Assembly (NCBI GenBank): GCA_009667805.1
Contig: CM019063.1
Coordinates: forward strand, 85,339,877 to 85,403,876
Source of the DNA: Leptobrachium leishanense
Taxonomy: Eukaryota > Chordata > Amphibia > Anura > Megophryidae
Reading direction: 5' to 3'
Length of the DNA stretch: 64,000 bases
Part shown: positions 30,480 to 41,170 of the stretch, in pieces
How the letters are laid out: each line of letters begins with the position of its first letter
Numbering within the stretch: the stretch's first letter is position 1
The notes under the pieces: generated by a model
The model's database searches: none
The model's input: the letters and a program-made list of their open reading frames with translations, nothing else
What the model was told of the DNA's origin: nothing
Position numbers and translations under genes: made by a program

Positions 30480-31513
30480 ACCACCGACACGCAGTCTCGT
30501 TGATATCCTGTGGAACCCCTTACGATTTCTGCCTTCTAATCTCTGGGAAGAGTAGAGTTGTAGCTTTGTTTGACGCTTAATTCAAATGTTTTTCAAGTTC
30601 CTCGGTCCCGCCGGGTGTACACCCTGGGAGGTCTGTGGTAAGGTTATAGGTGGGTGGAGATAAGAACCCAGTTGGGATCACGAGGTGGGCCCTGAACTTG
30701 TCATGTAGTACCGTAGTTTCCAATATAGAGTTAATATACTTTATTATATCTTTTTGCCTTGTTTTGTCATGCCTTATTGTTGGGCCTTTGACGCTACTCC
30801 CTCCACATTTACTGTAGCCACACCTCTGTGACTGCGTCATACGTCAGTCGCTGATGCCGACCTAAACAAATTAACACTTCCTATGCGCTCCCGCTACATC
30901 TCGCCCACCCTAGTAATTCGTATTTGATCCTTTCCCTCCACACACTGCCAGCTCCCCTGACACGCCCGCATATGATATATATCTGTCTTGCCTTCCTATG
31001 CTCTCTTTACATTGGCTTTGGCCATGGGATAATTTGTTAATTTGGAAATTCGGTGAATGTGGGTGGGTTGCTTCTGACATTGCTGTACAAAATTGTGTCC
31101 CAATCTATCATATTGGTTTTGTCACAGACATCTCCCTTCTGTTGGTGACGAAGCTCCACTAGCAGTGCTTATTTGATCTCTAGCTTCGCAGATTAACGTT
31201 CCTGTGAGGAATAGTGCGTTCCCCCCTCTGTGGGTCCTCCCACTTAGCTCGCGAGCTCGGTGGTGGTGAGTGACGTCACAGCGGGTGCACTTCATACCTC
31301 CTTTCCCCTTTCCCCCTTTTTTTTCTCTTTTCTTTCCCTTTCTCTTCTCTCTTTCTCCTCTCCTCTTATTTTCCTTTTAATCACTTTTTCACCCCAGTTT
31401 CTTCCCTCATATCTTCTGCACTTCCATCTTTCCGCACCCGCGTGTTCCCCCTGTGTTTGAGTCCACTTTCCTTCCTACCTTCCAGAAGTGAGTTTCCTGG
31501 CATAGCCCACTGA
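30480..31513 (+). other. L1 inter-ORF spacer, part 2
   Basis: Non-coding. It contains the diverged repeat noted above and a pyrimidine-rich tract (about 31300-31470, runs of T and C) just before ORF2. That tract could be relevant to how ORF2 is translated, but nothing here shows it. Confidence 0.6.
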
Positions 31514-32470
31514 TTGCTGTTCGAAATGTCCCGTCCAGACTCACCTTACGTGACCCATGATTTACGGTTGCACAGTGTTAATGCCCGAGGCCTCAATATA
31601 CCTGAAAAAAGATCACGTCTATTGAGAGACCTCAGAACTTCTAGAACGTCCGTCGCCTTCCTCCAAGAGACGCATTTCCGTGCAGATTCTGCCCCCAAAC
31701 TAGGGGATTCGAATTTCCCTACTGGCTTTTTTAGTAATTACAATCTGAGCAAGTCCCGTGGAGTAGCAATCTTATTATCTAAAGATGTACCATTCGTAGC
31801 TGAGGCAACAGAAACAGATGACGGGGGTAGGTACCTCTTTGTGAGGGGCACCATCCTAGATACTGCTTATACGTTTGCATCGGTGTACTTGCCGAACAAG
31901 AAACAACACTCGTGTTTAGCACGGATACTCAGATCTCTAGAGGCGTTTGAGAGAGGTATTACTATCTTAGCCGGAGACTTCAATGTAACGATGGACCCCC
32001 GAATGGACTCCTCTGCCGGCACCTCGACCACTCCACCCCATGTGATACGTAGCGTTCGACGTTCATTACAAGATTGCAGGTTTGTGGATGTGTGGAGGAC
32101 ATTACACTCCACTGAACGCGACTATTCCTTCTTTTCCGCAGTTCATACGGTGCACACGCGCATTGATTATTTTTTCATGCATTATCAAGACTTAAATCTA
32201 ATCACAGCGGCGGAAATTCTGGCTACCACGTGGTCTGACCACGCACCACTATCGCTCTCGCTTCAATCGCCGCTTTTTGTCCCCCGGGAACGGACTTGGC
32301 GCCTCAATGTATCCCTCCTGGACGACCCCCTAGTTTTGGCTGAACTGCATACCACTCTCTCCAATTTCTTTACTGAAAATTCGTCGCAAGACACACCGGT
32401 TCCGGTGATCTGGGAAGCCCATAAGGCGGTTATCCGAGGGTTTTTTATTAATAAAGGTACATCCCGTTAA
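31514..32470 (+). pseudogene. L1 ORF2, endonuclease part
   Basis: Codes for the APE-type endonuclease that nicks target DNA to start reverse transcription. In order: LHSVNARGLN, FLQETHF (metal-binding Glu), SRGVAILLS, ILAGDFNVTMDP (Asp and Asn), RIDYFFMH and WSDHAPLSL (the SDH catalytic block). All catalytic blocks look intact. The frame closes early at 32470 after a run of A (32469-32475), where a slip separates it from the reverse transcriptase part. Confidence 0.85.
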
Positions 32471-32510
32471 AAAACTTCGGGCGGAGGAACTCCAAACTCT
32501 CACCGCAGTC

Positions 32511-34463
32511 GTGAGAGCCCTTGAACTGGAATATAATTCCTCTAATGACGAGGCCCTATACCAACAATTACTACAGACCCGACAGACACTTAATAAGATC
32601 TTAAACACCTCCATTCGCTTTCAGGCCTTACGGACTCGCTCTTTCTTCGCGCTACAGGAGAACAAACCGAGACGCCTCTTGGCAAGAGTGCTGCACACTA
32701 GGCGCATCACCTCATATATTCCCAAGATACGTACGGCGACCGGTACCCACTCGACTGACCCCCGGGACATATCCGCAACCTTTTTTAAATTTTTTCAGGA
32801 TCTCTATGATCTGGAGACATCTGGTATACCAACCTCGTCACCGGAACACTTAGATGCTTACCTCACCCGGACGGTCACGCGTTCCCTTGGACCGCTAGAC
32901 CGGATCTCTCTAAATGCGGAAATTACCTCAGCGGAAATTATAACAGCCTTGAAGACGACGAAAAAGGGGAAAAGCCCGGACCCTGACGGACTGCCGATCG
33001 AGTATTATAAGGCATGTACTAAAGAACTGCTACCTGCTCTCACAATCCTTTTCAACGCCATACGGGGTGGGGTTCCCATACACCCACACTCTCTGACAGC
33101 AATAATCTCCTTGATACCAAAGCCCGAGAAAGACCACACGGCCTGCGGCAATTACAGACCGATTTCATTGTTGAATAACGACATGAAATTGCTGGCTCGC
33201 ATACTGGCTGATCGATTGAAACGTTTTTTACCACAGCTGATTGACCCAGATCAAGTTGGATTCATACCTGGTCGAGAAGCCAGAGATGCCACCACCAGAA
33301 TACTAAATGCCTTAGCACTCGCCGGGCAGTCAAAGTCCCCATTATTACTGCTGTCGACTGACGCCGAAAAGGCCTTCGACAGGGTACTTTGGCCCTTTCT
33401 GTTTCGGACTTTGCAGCGTTTCGGTATCGGAGAGGAATATCTGTGCTGGGTTAAGGCTCTCTATCTAACCCCGTCAGCGAGGGTCCGTGTCAACGGAGCT
33501 CTCACACAGCCATTCCAGATTCTTAATGGTACTCGGCAGGGATGCCCACTATCACCATTGCTCTTCGCGCTGAGCTTGGAGCCTTTATTATCCTCTATCA
33601 GACAAAATCCACTTATTAAAGGAGTCAAAGGAGAGAGAGTGGAACATAAGGTATCGGCATATGCAGACGATCTGATGTTCATCATGCCGGACCCAATAGG
33701 CACAATGCCGGAAGTCCTGTGGGAATTACAGATTTACGGTGATCTCGCAGGCTTTAAAATTAATGATACAAAGTCGGAACTGCTGGCGGTTTCATTACCA
33801 ACATCCTGGCGAACGATACTGAGAGAGCGATATCCCTTTCGATGGTGCTCTACCTCTCTTACCTACCTGGGGATCCGCTTAACTTCGGATTACTCAAAAC
33901 TTTTTGCCCTTAATTACATGTCCTTACTGGATACTTTCCAGTCAGACATTGCAAGATGGTCACCTAAATATTTATCTTGGACGGGCCGCATTGGAGTAAT
34001 TAAGATGAACTTCTTACCGAGACTCTTATACCTGTACCAAGCTCTTCCGATTTCATTGCCAAGGTCGTATCATCAGTCGATCCGCGCGCACTTTTCAAAA
34101 TTCATCTGGCCACGTGGCCGCCCACGACTCAAGTACGCCACGCTCTGCAAGCCAAAACAGAATGGAGGCCTTGCCCTACCTGACACGCATCTTTATTATA
34201 TAGCAGCTCAAATGAACAGAATAGTGGACTGGACGGTCGGCTCGCCGGAACAGAAGTGGCTAGACCTGGAAGAAGTTTTGGCAGGACGACCACTATGGAC
34301 GCTACCTTGGCTGTCCTGGGGAGCGGTTCAGACGCTCACGCGATCCGTCTCCCCGGTCGGGCACACGCTACACATTTGGCACAAATCCCGAACTAAATTC
34401 ACTAAATTCACAAAATTCACTAAATTCGACTTACCCATCACCGTTGCTCCCGCTTGTCCATAA
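32511..34463 (+). pseudogene. L1 ORF2, reverse transcriptase part
   Basis: A long open frame of 650 codons holds the L1-type reverse transcriptase: KKGKSPDPDGLPIEYYK, NYRPISLLNNDMKLLARILA, DQVGFIPGREARD, STDAEKAFDRVLW, NGTRQGCPLSPLLF and the catalytic YADD (33660-33671). These blocks mark the L1/Tx1 group rather than CR1 or L2. The frame is lost in a short tandem array of ACTAAATTC-like 9-10-mers (34391-34428), where a change in repeat number would shift it. The preceding endonuclease part ends at 32470. Confidence 0.9.
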
Positions 34464-35412
34464 CCCTGACCTACCGATATCAATTTTGCCATCCTTAATG
34501 GAACGCTTCACGGATACTACCAACTTCCGCGCACATCACTTGTTACAAAATGGAACTTTCATACCACTGGATTCGCCGGGACAACCGGACTCCAAATTCG
34601 CGATTCGTTTTAACTACCATCAAGTTAAATCATTCCTTACACGGTTATCGGGCAACACCTCCCTTACCAGACAGCTGACTGCCTTTGAATCTCTGTGTCA
34701 AAGGACCTTTCCGCTGGCACACGGTATCTTTATGCTTTATTGCATGCTCCGGACGGTGGGCGAAGCACCCCCTGATTTTATGGCGCGTTGGGAACGCACT
34801 CTTGGTTCGCCCATTTCTGATGAATCATGGACTAAATCACTTACTTTGACGCACTCCGGTTCACCAATGGCTAAACTACAAGAAACCTCTTATAAAATAC
34901 TGGCATTCTGGTACCGCACGCCCGCCCTGATTGCCACTTTCGACGCGTCTTACCCGCCGACCTGCTGGAGATGCAACGTAGCAATAGGCACATACCTCCA
35001 TATATGGTGGGAATGCGCATCTCTTAAACCGTTCTGGAAGATGGTCCATGACCTGGTGCGCCGCACGACGGATGTGGATATGGAATTCACACCACAAACC
35101 TTCCTATTACTCATGTTACCATTCTCGGTGAAGGTGATGAAGAAATCAGTTTTGTTACGCATCCTTTTAGTGGCCAGAACACTGATTCCTCTCTACTGGA
35201 GAACTGCAACTATACCAACCCTGAAAACATTAGTTGACAAAATGGAAATTTTACATTCCAATGAGGAACTTGCACTTACCCCGTCGGCGGCAGCACAACA
35301 TTTCACCAAGGTGTGGTTCCATTGGGCTACCTACTGCTCCTCAGCGAACTTTAGAACGGACTTAGCAGCACTTACGAACACGGTGGAAGCCGTGGGGCCT
35401 CACAGTCCATAG
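34444..35412 (+). pseudogene. L1 ORF2, C-terminal Cys-rich part
   Basis: Continues ORF2 after the frameshift. Residues near 34964-35020 read CWRCNVAIGTYLHIWWEC, a Cys-x2-Cys-x8-His-x4-Cys knuckle like that at the end of L1 ORF2p, thought to aid nucleic-acid binding. The stop at 35410-35412 is followed by about 500 bp of 3' UTR. The apparent ATG at 34444 is incidental, since the true protein is one ORF2 of about 1,300 residues. Confidence 0.85.
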
Positions 35413-35921
35413 GAGGAAGGCGACGGACTATCTCTCATGAACGGCCCTGAGCTGCAGGATACGCTCTCACAACCCACCTCAACTCCCTGGGTATTGCTTC
35501 CCTTATGTCGTCCCTTCCCTCTTCACATGCTCTGTTACTCTTCTCTTCCTTACTTACGTCCCTTTGCTAATCTATTCCCTTTCTGTCCTGAACCCTTAGT
35601 TCCGTGAATACCCCATGACTGTCGGATCCATTATTCATATACTGGATTCATACAAAATCTTTCTGCCGACCTAAAACACCTTTGATCTCTGAAAAAGTCA
35701 TTTCAGCACTGCTAACGGAATGGGATATATTTGATTCTCTTATGTGCTCAAGTACTGTGATCTCATACTGTACAGGTCGTTGGTTGTTTTTGATATTAAG
35801 GACTTCCGAAGCCGCTTTTGAAACACAGATGTAGGTATTATGCTCTAACTGACCGCTTCTTCTTTTACTCAATGCTGTGTGAAATCTCTTTTGCATTCAT
35901 ATATATGTATTTTATTACAAT
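35413..35921 (+). other. L1 3' UTR
   Basis: Non-coding tail of the L1-clade element, ending TTTTATTACAAT just before the target duplication. No gene is seen on either strand. Confidence 0.7.
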
Positions 35922-35938
35922 AAAAGTAACATCAGGAA

Positions 35939-36150
35939 GCATTATTTTACTGAGAGGGTGGTGGATACATGGAACAGTCTTCCAGTAGAAGTGGTAGAGG
36001 CCAAAACAGTAATTGAATTTAAGCAAGCATGGGATAGGCATAAGGCTATCCTAAACAAAAGATAAATCTAGGTAAAGTATCCATGTAATTGGGCAGACTA
36101 GATGGGCCGAAAGGTTCTTATCTGCCGACATTTTTCTATGTTTCTATGTT
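35939..36150 (+). mobile_element. CR1-clade LINE copy 3, right piece
   Basis: Resumes at GCATTATTTTACTGAG after the L1 duplication and runs to the GGGCAGACTAGATGGGCCGA block and the TTTCTATG repeat tail. Codons for HYFTERVVDTWNSLPVEVVE are retained. It matches the end of copy 2 with few differences. Confidence 0.9.
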
Positions 36151-36630
36151 TAATTTTGTCTGTGAACTTATAACTTGTTTGTGCACTTTCTGTCTCCTTT
36201 TCTATGTACTGAGATCATATCAGCAGCAACACCTCTACAGTTGTATATATGGATCACTATTCCCTAGTAAACGGTACCGTTAGCGCTCAGATGTGGAAGC
36301 ATTAACGCCATGATAAGTCACTTTAACCCGTGCTCCCTATATTTCTGAGCACCTTCCTGATGCTAAAGCCATAAGAAATCCCTCAGCACATCAGATTTTG
36401 CTCTAGTTTCCGTGAGCTTACTGTACTTTGCGCACCCTATACTTAACATGGAGAGTGCAATCATTAATTAGAATTAGGATAAGTAAGGTATTACAAAGTT
36501 CTAGCGCTAATTACCGCCTGCAAGCTCTGCAGTACTTTTCTGGCCACCAGCTTCCTCTCTGCTGAAGCTAGGCAGGACCGGATAAAGAGTATCATAGGCC
36601 TGGTGCCAAGTATTTTGGTGGGCCTTTTTT
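36151..36630. other. No gene seen; diverged repeat-like sequence
   Basis: Contains blocks rich in GCGCTAA and GTTAGCGC resembling those inside the TIR element at 58021-58580, so part may be a decayed relative. Boundaries are not clear. Confidence 0.4.
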
Positions 36631-36654
36631 ATTTATATAAACAAAATGAATTGC

Positions 36655-36842
36655 TGTAATGTGCGGTGTGTATTCGTGTATCCCATAGCTACACAGCAAT
36701 AAAACTCACAGTAATGTGCGGTGTGTATGAGCGTATCACAGAGCTCCACAGCAATAAAACTCACAGTAATGTGCGGTGTGTATGAGCATATCACACAGCT
36801 ACACAGCAATAAAACTCACAGTAATGTGCAGTGTGTATGAGC
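36655..36842. repeat. 55-bp tandem repeat, part 1
   Basis: Units contain ACAGCAATAAAACTCACAGT followed by AATGTGCGGTGTGTATGAGC. The spacing between successive copies is 55 bp (36693 and 36748). The array is interrupted by a hAT MITE at 36843 and an LTR element at 37724, and continues at 37611 and 48047. Confidence 0.85.
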
Positions 36843-37610
36843 CAGTGGCGGAAGTACCAGGGTTGCAGCGGTCGCAGTTGCGACCGGGCCCTGGCATTCC
36901 GCCACTGGAGGGGGGCCCGGACCCCCTCCAGATTCCGGCAATCAGCGCCGGAATCTGGGAGCCGCGCGCTGGCCGTCCCTCTCCCTGCAAGCGGCCACTG
37001 ACATGCAGCTTGGCCGCTCACGTGGGATAGGAACCACCTGATCAGCGCACGAGATCCTCTCGCGAGACCTCTGTGCTGATCAGGTGGTTTCCGGCGAGCG
37101 GCCAAGACGCATGCTTCCAGCAGCCGCTCGCCTCGGAGAACAACGGAACGCCGGCGGAGCCTGCCCTGGGGCCAGCAGAGGTGAGAGCTGGGGGCCGTAT
37201 ATACCCACGAGCTGGGGGCCGTATATACCCATGAGCTGGGGGCCTATATACCATGAGCTGGGGCCCTATATACCAATGAGCTGGGGGCCTATATACCCAT
37301 GAGCTGGGGCCCTATATACCCATGAGCTGGGGGCCTATATACCCATGAGCTGGGGCCCTATATATACCCATGAGCTGGGGGCCAATATATATCCATGAGA
37401 GCTGGGGGGCCCTATATATACCCATGAGAGCTGGGGGGCAATATATATCCATGAGAGCTGGGGGGCAATATATATCCATGTGAGCTGGGGGCAATACTAT
37501 CTTTGTTTTATTTTGCAGTGAAAAATAAGTAAAAATACATAGATCTTTTTTTGGGGGGGCCCTTCGTGGATTCTTGCACCGGGGCCCTCAGGTTTTTAGT
37601 TACGCCACTG
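36843..37610. mobile_element. hAT MITE with internal minisatellite
   Basis: The left end CAGTGGCGGAAGTACCAGG and the right end (TAGTTACGCCACTG) are inverted, and a perfect 8-bp duplication GTATGAGC flanks them (36835-36842 and 37611-37618). It was inserted in the 55-bp array, whose unit contains that octamer. The interior holds a GC-rich hairpin near 37030-37091 and a 23-bp minisatellite (about 37182-37495). It is non-coding. Confidence 0.9.
37182..37495. repeat. Minisatellite, about 23-bp units
   Basis: Units are of the type GAGCTGGGGGCCTATATACC followed by CAT, with variants that carry an extra AGAG. About 13 copies. The GAGCTGGGGGC plus TAT..CCATG core resembles the arrays at 8585-9835 and 49076-53205. 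Confidence 0.9.
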
Positions 37611-37723
37611 GTATGAGCGTATCACAGAGATCCACAGCAATAAAACTCACAGTAATATTACATAGGCTGAAAAAAGACATGCATCCATCCGGCTCAGCCT
37701 CACACATGCAGTGTGTATGAGCG
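37611..37723. repeat. 55-bp tandem repeat, part 2
   Basis: Continues the array between the hAT MITE and the 5' LTR, with one diverged segment. Confidence 0.75.
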
Positions 37724-38853
37724 TGTAGCGCTGGGTTTAATTCCTTATTGTGGCAGTACCTATTTTTGGCCACCGGAGGGAGACCAGTGCAATGTGAGAC
37801 ACTGAATATTACATTGGGACTACATTTCCCGGCATGCTTTGGGAACGGACACAGGAAGTGGGTGGGGACACAAGGACTTACATCCTGAGCCTCGTGGAGA
37901 GAGCTGGCAGAGCGTGCCAGGGAGTGAGAGAGACAAGACACAGTGCTGCAGAGCGTAACGGCGTCCAGGCCAGAGCGCAGGTGCGGCCTAATGGAGTTAC
38001 AGATCAGGTTACTCAGCCTTACCGAAGTCAGACCCAGTGATCCACAAGATTACCCAAGCTGCTATAAAGGAAGCCAGAGGACCCTCGAGTAAGGAGTACC
38101 GCAGGTCGATCGGACTGGGAGAGCAGGCGGTAAGCTGGACAAGTCGCGGCAGGAGCAGAAAGCCATACAGCGGATCCAGACGCCAAGAAAGCCCAGTCAA
38201 TATCGAGCGGAGAGACGTCCTGGGTCCAGCGGAGCCTCAAGTATCTGGCGGATGGGTGAGAGGCCTTCTAGGCCGTTGTAAAACCAAGAAAGCACACTGC
38301 TGTTTGTTTCCAAAACCCACAGGGCCCCAACTTGACTAGTCAAAGATACCTCTTAAGCAATTCACTGGCCAGTTGAATAGTGTACCCGGGTACCATAACA
38401 CACACACACACTTACATTCTGGGACACAACCTGTGCGGGACTCACTCCCCAATCACAAAGGGGTTAAAGATAACTTTCTATTTCTTTTCTGCTGCGCGTT
38501 TCCTCGAAATACGAAGCATTGTGTTTTCTTTCCGCTGCGCGTTTCTCGAATTACGAAACATCGGATTTATTTTCCGCTTGCGCGTTTCTCGATTACAAAA
38601 CCTTGTATTTATTTTCCGCTGCGCGTTTTCTCGAAATACGAAGCATCGTATTTCTTTTCCGCTGCGCGTTTCCCGCATTACAAAGTACTGTAAATATATC
38701 TACGAACACCGTGTTATTCATTATATGCCATTTATTCTAGTAAACTATATAATTTATAATATCCACAACGGTGCTGGAGTATATTTATTCCCTAGTGCGG
38801 GGAGACTGACCCGAGGTTCAATTTCAGCGGCTCCTCTGGGAGTGAGCGCTACA
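37724..38853 (+). repeat. 5' LTR of the gypsy element
   Basis: 1,130 bp, TGTAGCGC to GCGCTACA. It contains five tandem units of about 46 bp (about 38470-38690) built on GCTGCGCGTTTCTCGAATTA, and a short CA run near 38399. The frames made by the tandem units are not genes. Confidence 0.92.
38470..38690. repeat. 46-bp tandem units inside the 5' LTR
   Basis: Five units share TTTCCGCTGCGCGTTT, CTCGAAATACGAA and a GTATTT end. The same array is present in the 3' LTR at about 47663-47883, so it predates the insertion. Such repeats in an LTR may be enhancer-like, but this is not shown. Confidence 0.85.
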
Positions 38854-38855
38854 CG

Positions 38856-38873
38856 TGGGGAATCGTCAGGGAT
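38856..38873 (+). promoter_or_regulatory. Possible tRNA primer-binding site
   Basis: TGGGGAATCGTCAGGGAT starts two bases after the 5' LTR, the usual place and the usual TGG start of a primer-binding site. I could not match it to a particular tRNA. Confidence 0.4.
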
Positions 38874-38909
38874 CCAGTCTCTGGAAAAAACGCATCTAAA
38901 GGGTTAAAT

Positions 38910-39425
38910 ATGGATCCAGATACTGTTGCCGAATGGTGTGAGGAGCACAGTAGTCAGTTAGAATTGTGTATAGTCATGGATATTCCCGCAGACACTTGGG
39001 CCGAAGATCAGATTCGCCAGGCCGTGGCCGCGCTGACACCAGATCATCGGGGGTTAATCCTGGACATTAAAGAGAACCCAGATACCTCTCACACGTATGT
39101 TCTTTTTGAGTGGAGGAAGGGTGTTCCAGAGTGTTTTCAGGGCGCGAGCGTGAAGCTGACCGACGAGGTGGAAGTCCAACTGATTCAGCCAAGTGTGCCA
39201 CGTGGCGAATCCGCAAGTGTTCCCGTGCCTAGTCCGTTGGCCATGATCGGGCCTGAATTTATAGTGGCTATTAGAGATTTGCTGGCTAAGTGTCAGAGAA
39301 CAAGCCCTCCGCACACTAACTTCGGTTACCGACGGTTGAGAAATTTTACAGGAAACGTACCAACTCCGGCGGGAAGAAGAAACCTTCGAAGAATCGGTGG
39401 AACAGGCGATGCAGGCTCTGGATGA
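38910..39425 (+). pseudogene. gag, N-terminal part (PNMA-like)
   Basis: 171 codons from the first ATG after the leader (MDPDTVAEWCEEHSSQLELC). Residues about 15-75 look like the RRM-like N-terminal domain of PNMA proteins: CIVMDIPADTWAEDQIRQAV, then a strand-rich stretch ending VLFEWRKGVP. PNMA genes are domesticated gypsy gag genes of vertebrates. The frame shifts near 39390-39425, and the capsid part continues in another frame from 39397. The last 40 or so residues of this frame are out of register. Structural protein that forms the particle around the element's RNA. Confidence 0.75.
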
Positions 39426-40362
39426 ATGGGACGTCCCTGAAGCCCAGAAAAAGCAAAGGATCACCGAGAGCTTAAAGGGACCTGCGTCAGAAGCTGTGAG
39501 AAACCTAAAACTGAGTAAGAAAGACTGCACTGCTTTAGATTATTTGAACGTTCTGGAGGAAGTTTTTGGGCGAACGGAAAAGGCTGCAGAGCTTGTATAT
39601 CAGTATGAACACACCTACCAGCGGAAAGGTGAGAGAATGACCGAATACATGAGGCGCCTAGATAAGATTCTGCACCAGATACTCCTCAAGAAAGGGGCCG
39701 AACCGGCCGAAGTGGATAAGATCCGAATAAAACAGATCCTGAGGGGCTCTCAACCTCTAGATCCAGTGATGCTGCAGCTGAGAAGCAGAGCAGGTAATCA
39801 AGAACTGAAGTACCTGGAACTGATCCGAGCTGTCAGAGAGGAGGAGGCTTTACTGGAAGAAAAATCCTTCAGGCGAGGAGAAAGAGCTTACGCTCAACCT
39901 GTGAGGCATAAAGACTGTTTGCAGCCTGAAAGCGACTCGTTAGATACCTACGGATCCGACGTGGACGAGCAAGAGCATCTGATTGCCTTTAAATCCACAG
40001 AGAGGGCCGTCAAAGAATTAAACCTCTCCAAACATGGTGAGTTGCACAAAACTGTTAAGAAAGTACAAGAAGCTCAAGCTGAATTGCAACAGGCGCACGC
40101 GGAACTGTGCCGAGTATTGTTGAAGGTGACAGAGATGCAGGCAGAAATGCAGAAGTTCCTTACAAGCATACAGACAACCGGAGTTGCTGTGGCGTCTAGC
40201 TAGGGTCCTTCAACCGAATCACAGAAGGCGACTGCGTCTCCGCTCTCTAAGAAGAGATGTTTCGGTTGTGGAGAAATGGGCAACTTCCGCGCACAATGCA
40301 AAGGGCGAAAGCCTGAAGGGAATAGAGTTGAGGAGCTCTTGAAAGCTTTAGAAGGACTGTAA
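39397..40362 (+). pseudogene. gag, capsid and zinc-knuckle part (PNMA-like)
   Basis: The open frame 39397-40203 encodes a PNMA/gypsy-type capsid. EEWDVPEAQ-like opening, KKQRITESLKGPASEAVRNL, YLNVLEEVFGRTE, YQRKGERMTEYMRRL and KGAEPAEVDKIRIKQILRGS are visible, followed by a charged helical tail. It stops at a TAG (40201-40203). In the same frame beyond the stop lies a knuckle, CFGCGEMGNFRAQC (about 40259-40300), with Asn where the CCHC His should be, and a terminal TAA at 40360-40362. So there is a nonsense change plus a damaged knuckle. Capsid and RNA packaging role. Confidence 0.8.
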
Positions 40363-40397
40363 TCTACCTCACCGGCGGGAAACGCCAGAGGGCACAA

Positions 40398-40853
40398 GTG
40401 AAGGAGCAACCTAGGTGCCCAAAGGTCGAAACCCGCTCCAAAAATCAAGCCAGGACTAAGAGGGCGAGAGGGCCCAAAGTCTGGCCAACTGCTGAGCCTG
40501 CCAGGACTGAAAGAGTCACTCCCTTAGCATCCGGACCTACGTCATGGGGAAGCAATGCACACCCAAAACCTACACGGGCCAAGAAGAAGGCCAGGGTACA
40601 ACAAACTGGGTCTAAGTGTCCTGGTGCCACCACCAAGTTTCCTGACCAGCTGATAGGTCCTTCTCCTATAGTGCCAATCCAAGTGGAGGGAGTCTACACG
40701 AAAGCCCTGTTGCATTCAGGGCCTCAAGTGACATTGATCTACCGAGACTTCTACGAGAAACACTTGAAGCACATTCCTCTACAGAAATTGAAGGACCTGG
40801 AAATCTGGGGTATCGGAGCGGAGAAACTCCCTATGACGGGTATCTACAGGTGA
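40398..40853 (+). pseudogene. Retroviral-type aspartic protease region
   Basis: After a basic linker, the frame contains IVPIQVEGVYTKALLHSGPQ, the position of the DTG/DSG catalytic triad of retropepsins. Here the Asp is His (CAT, 40713-40715), followed by Ser-Gly. VTLIYRDFYEKHLKH follows. The catalytic Asp is lost by what looks like a single-base change. The frame ends at 40853 and pol continues one frame over from 40850. The protease would cut Gag-Pol. Confidence 0.75.
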
Positions 40854-41134
40854 AGTTGGAGATCGGATCCGAAGTCATCGGACAGTCCGGAGGTTGTGAT
40901 GCATTGGCCATTGTGTGTCCTCGGCCTTCAGGGGCAAACAGGAGTTCCATGATAGTGGGGACGAATACTGATTTGGTGCGACGTCTCCTGACACCTATCG
41001 TATTGGAAGAAGGTTCTACTCAAGGAGTACACCCAATGTTACGTCCAGTCTATCAGAGGATGGTCAAAGAACAGAAGGCACCTGCTGAAGTGGGGCACCT
41101 ATGGAGATTAGAAGGAACAGAGAAGGTTCTGTAA
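40850..41134 (+). pseudogene. pol segment after the protease
   Basis: 95-codon piece in the same frame as the large pol frame, ending in a TAA (41132-41134). It has the end of the protease and a linker (VIGQSGGCDALAIVCPRPSG). The stop lies 36 bp before the next ATG at 41171, in frame, so it is a nonsense break in pol. Confidence 0.65.
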
Positions 41135-41170
41135 GCAGGAGAGGTAGCAAGCTTCCGGGCTTCAGTCAAG

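Larger units (their letters stand above)
28110..35921 (+). mobile_element. L1-clade LINE, full length, frameshifted
   Basis: A 7.8-kb element with ORF1 (28199-29287) and ORF2 (31514-35412) is flanked by a perfect 17-bp duplication, AAAAGTAACATCAGGAA (28093-28109 and 35922-35938), inside CR1 copy 3. The 5' leader before ORF1 is only about 90 bp. The 3' end reads TTACAATAAAA, with an AATAAA signal at the very end and hardly any A tail. A hAT MITE (29861-30471) lies between the ORFs. Even without it, the ORF spacer is about 1.6 kb. Confidence 0.9.

Noticed and set aside
38373..38907. 106- and 175-codon frames in the 5' LTR (and equivalents in the 3' LTR)
   Set aside because: Produced by the 46-bp LTR tandem repeats. 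The peptides vary with unit changes and the region is non-coding LTR.
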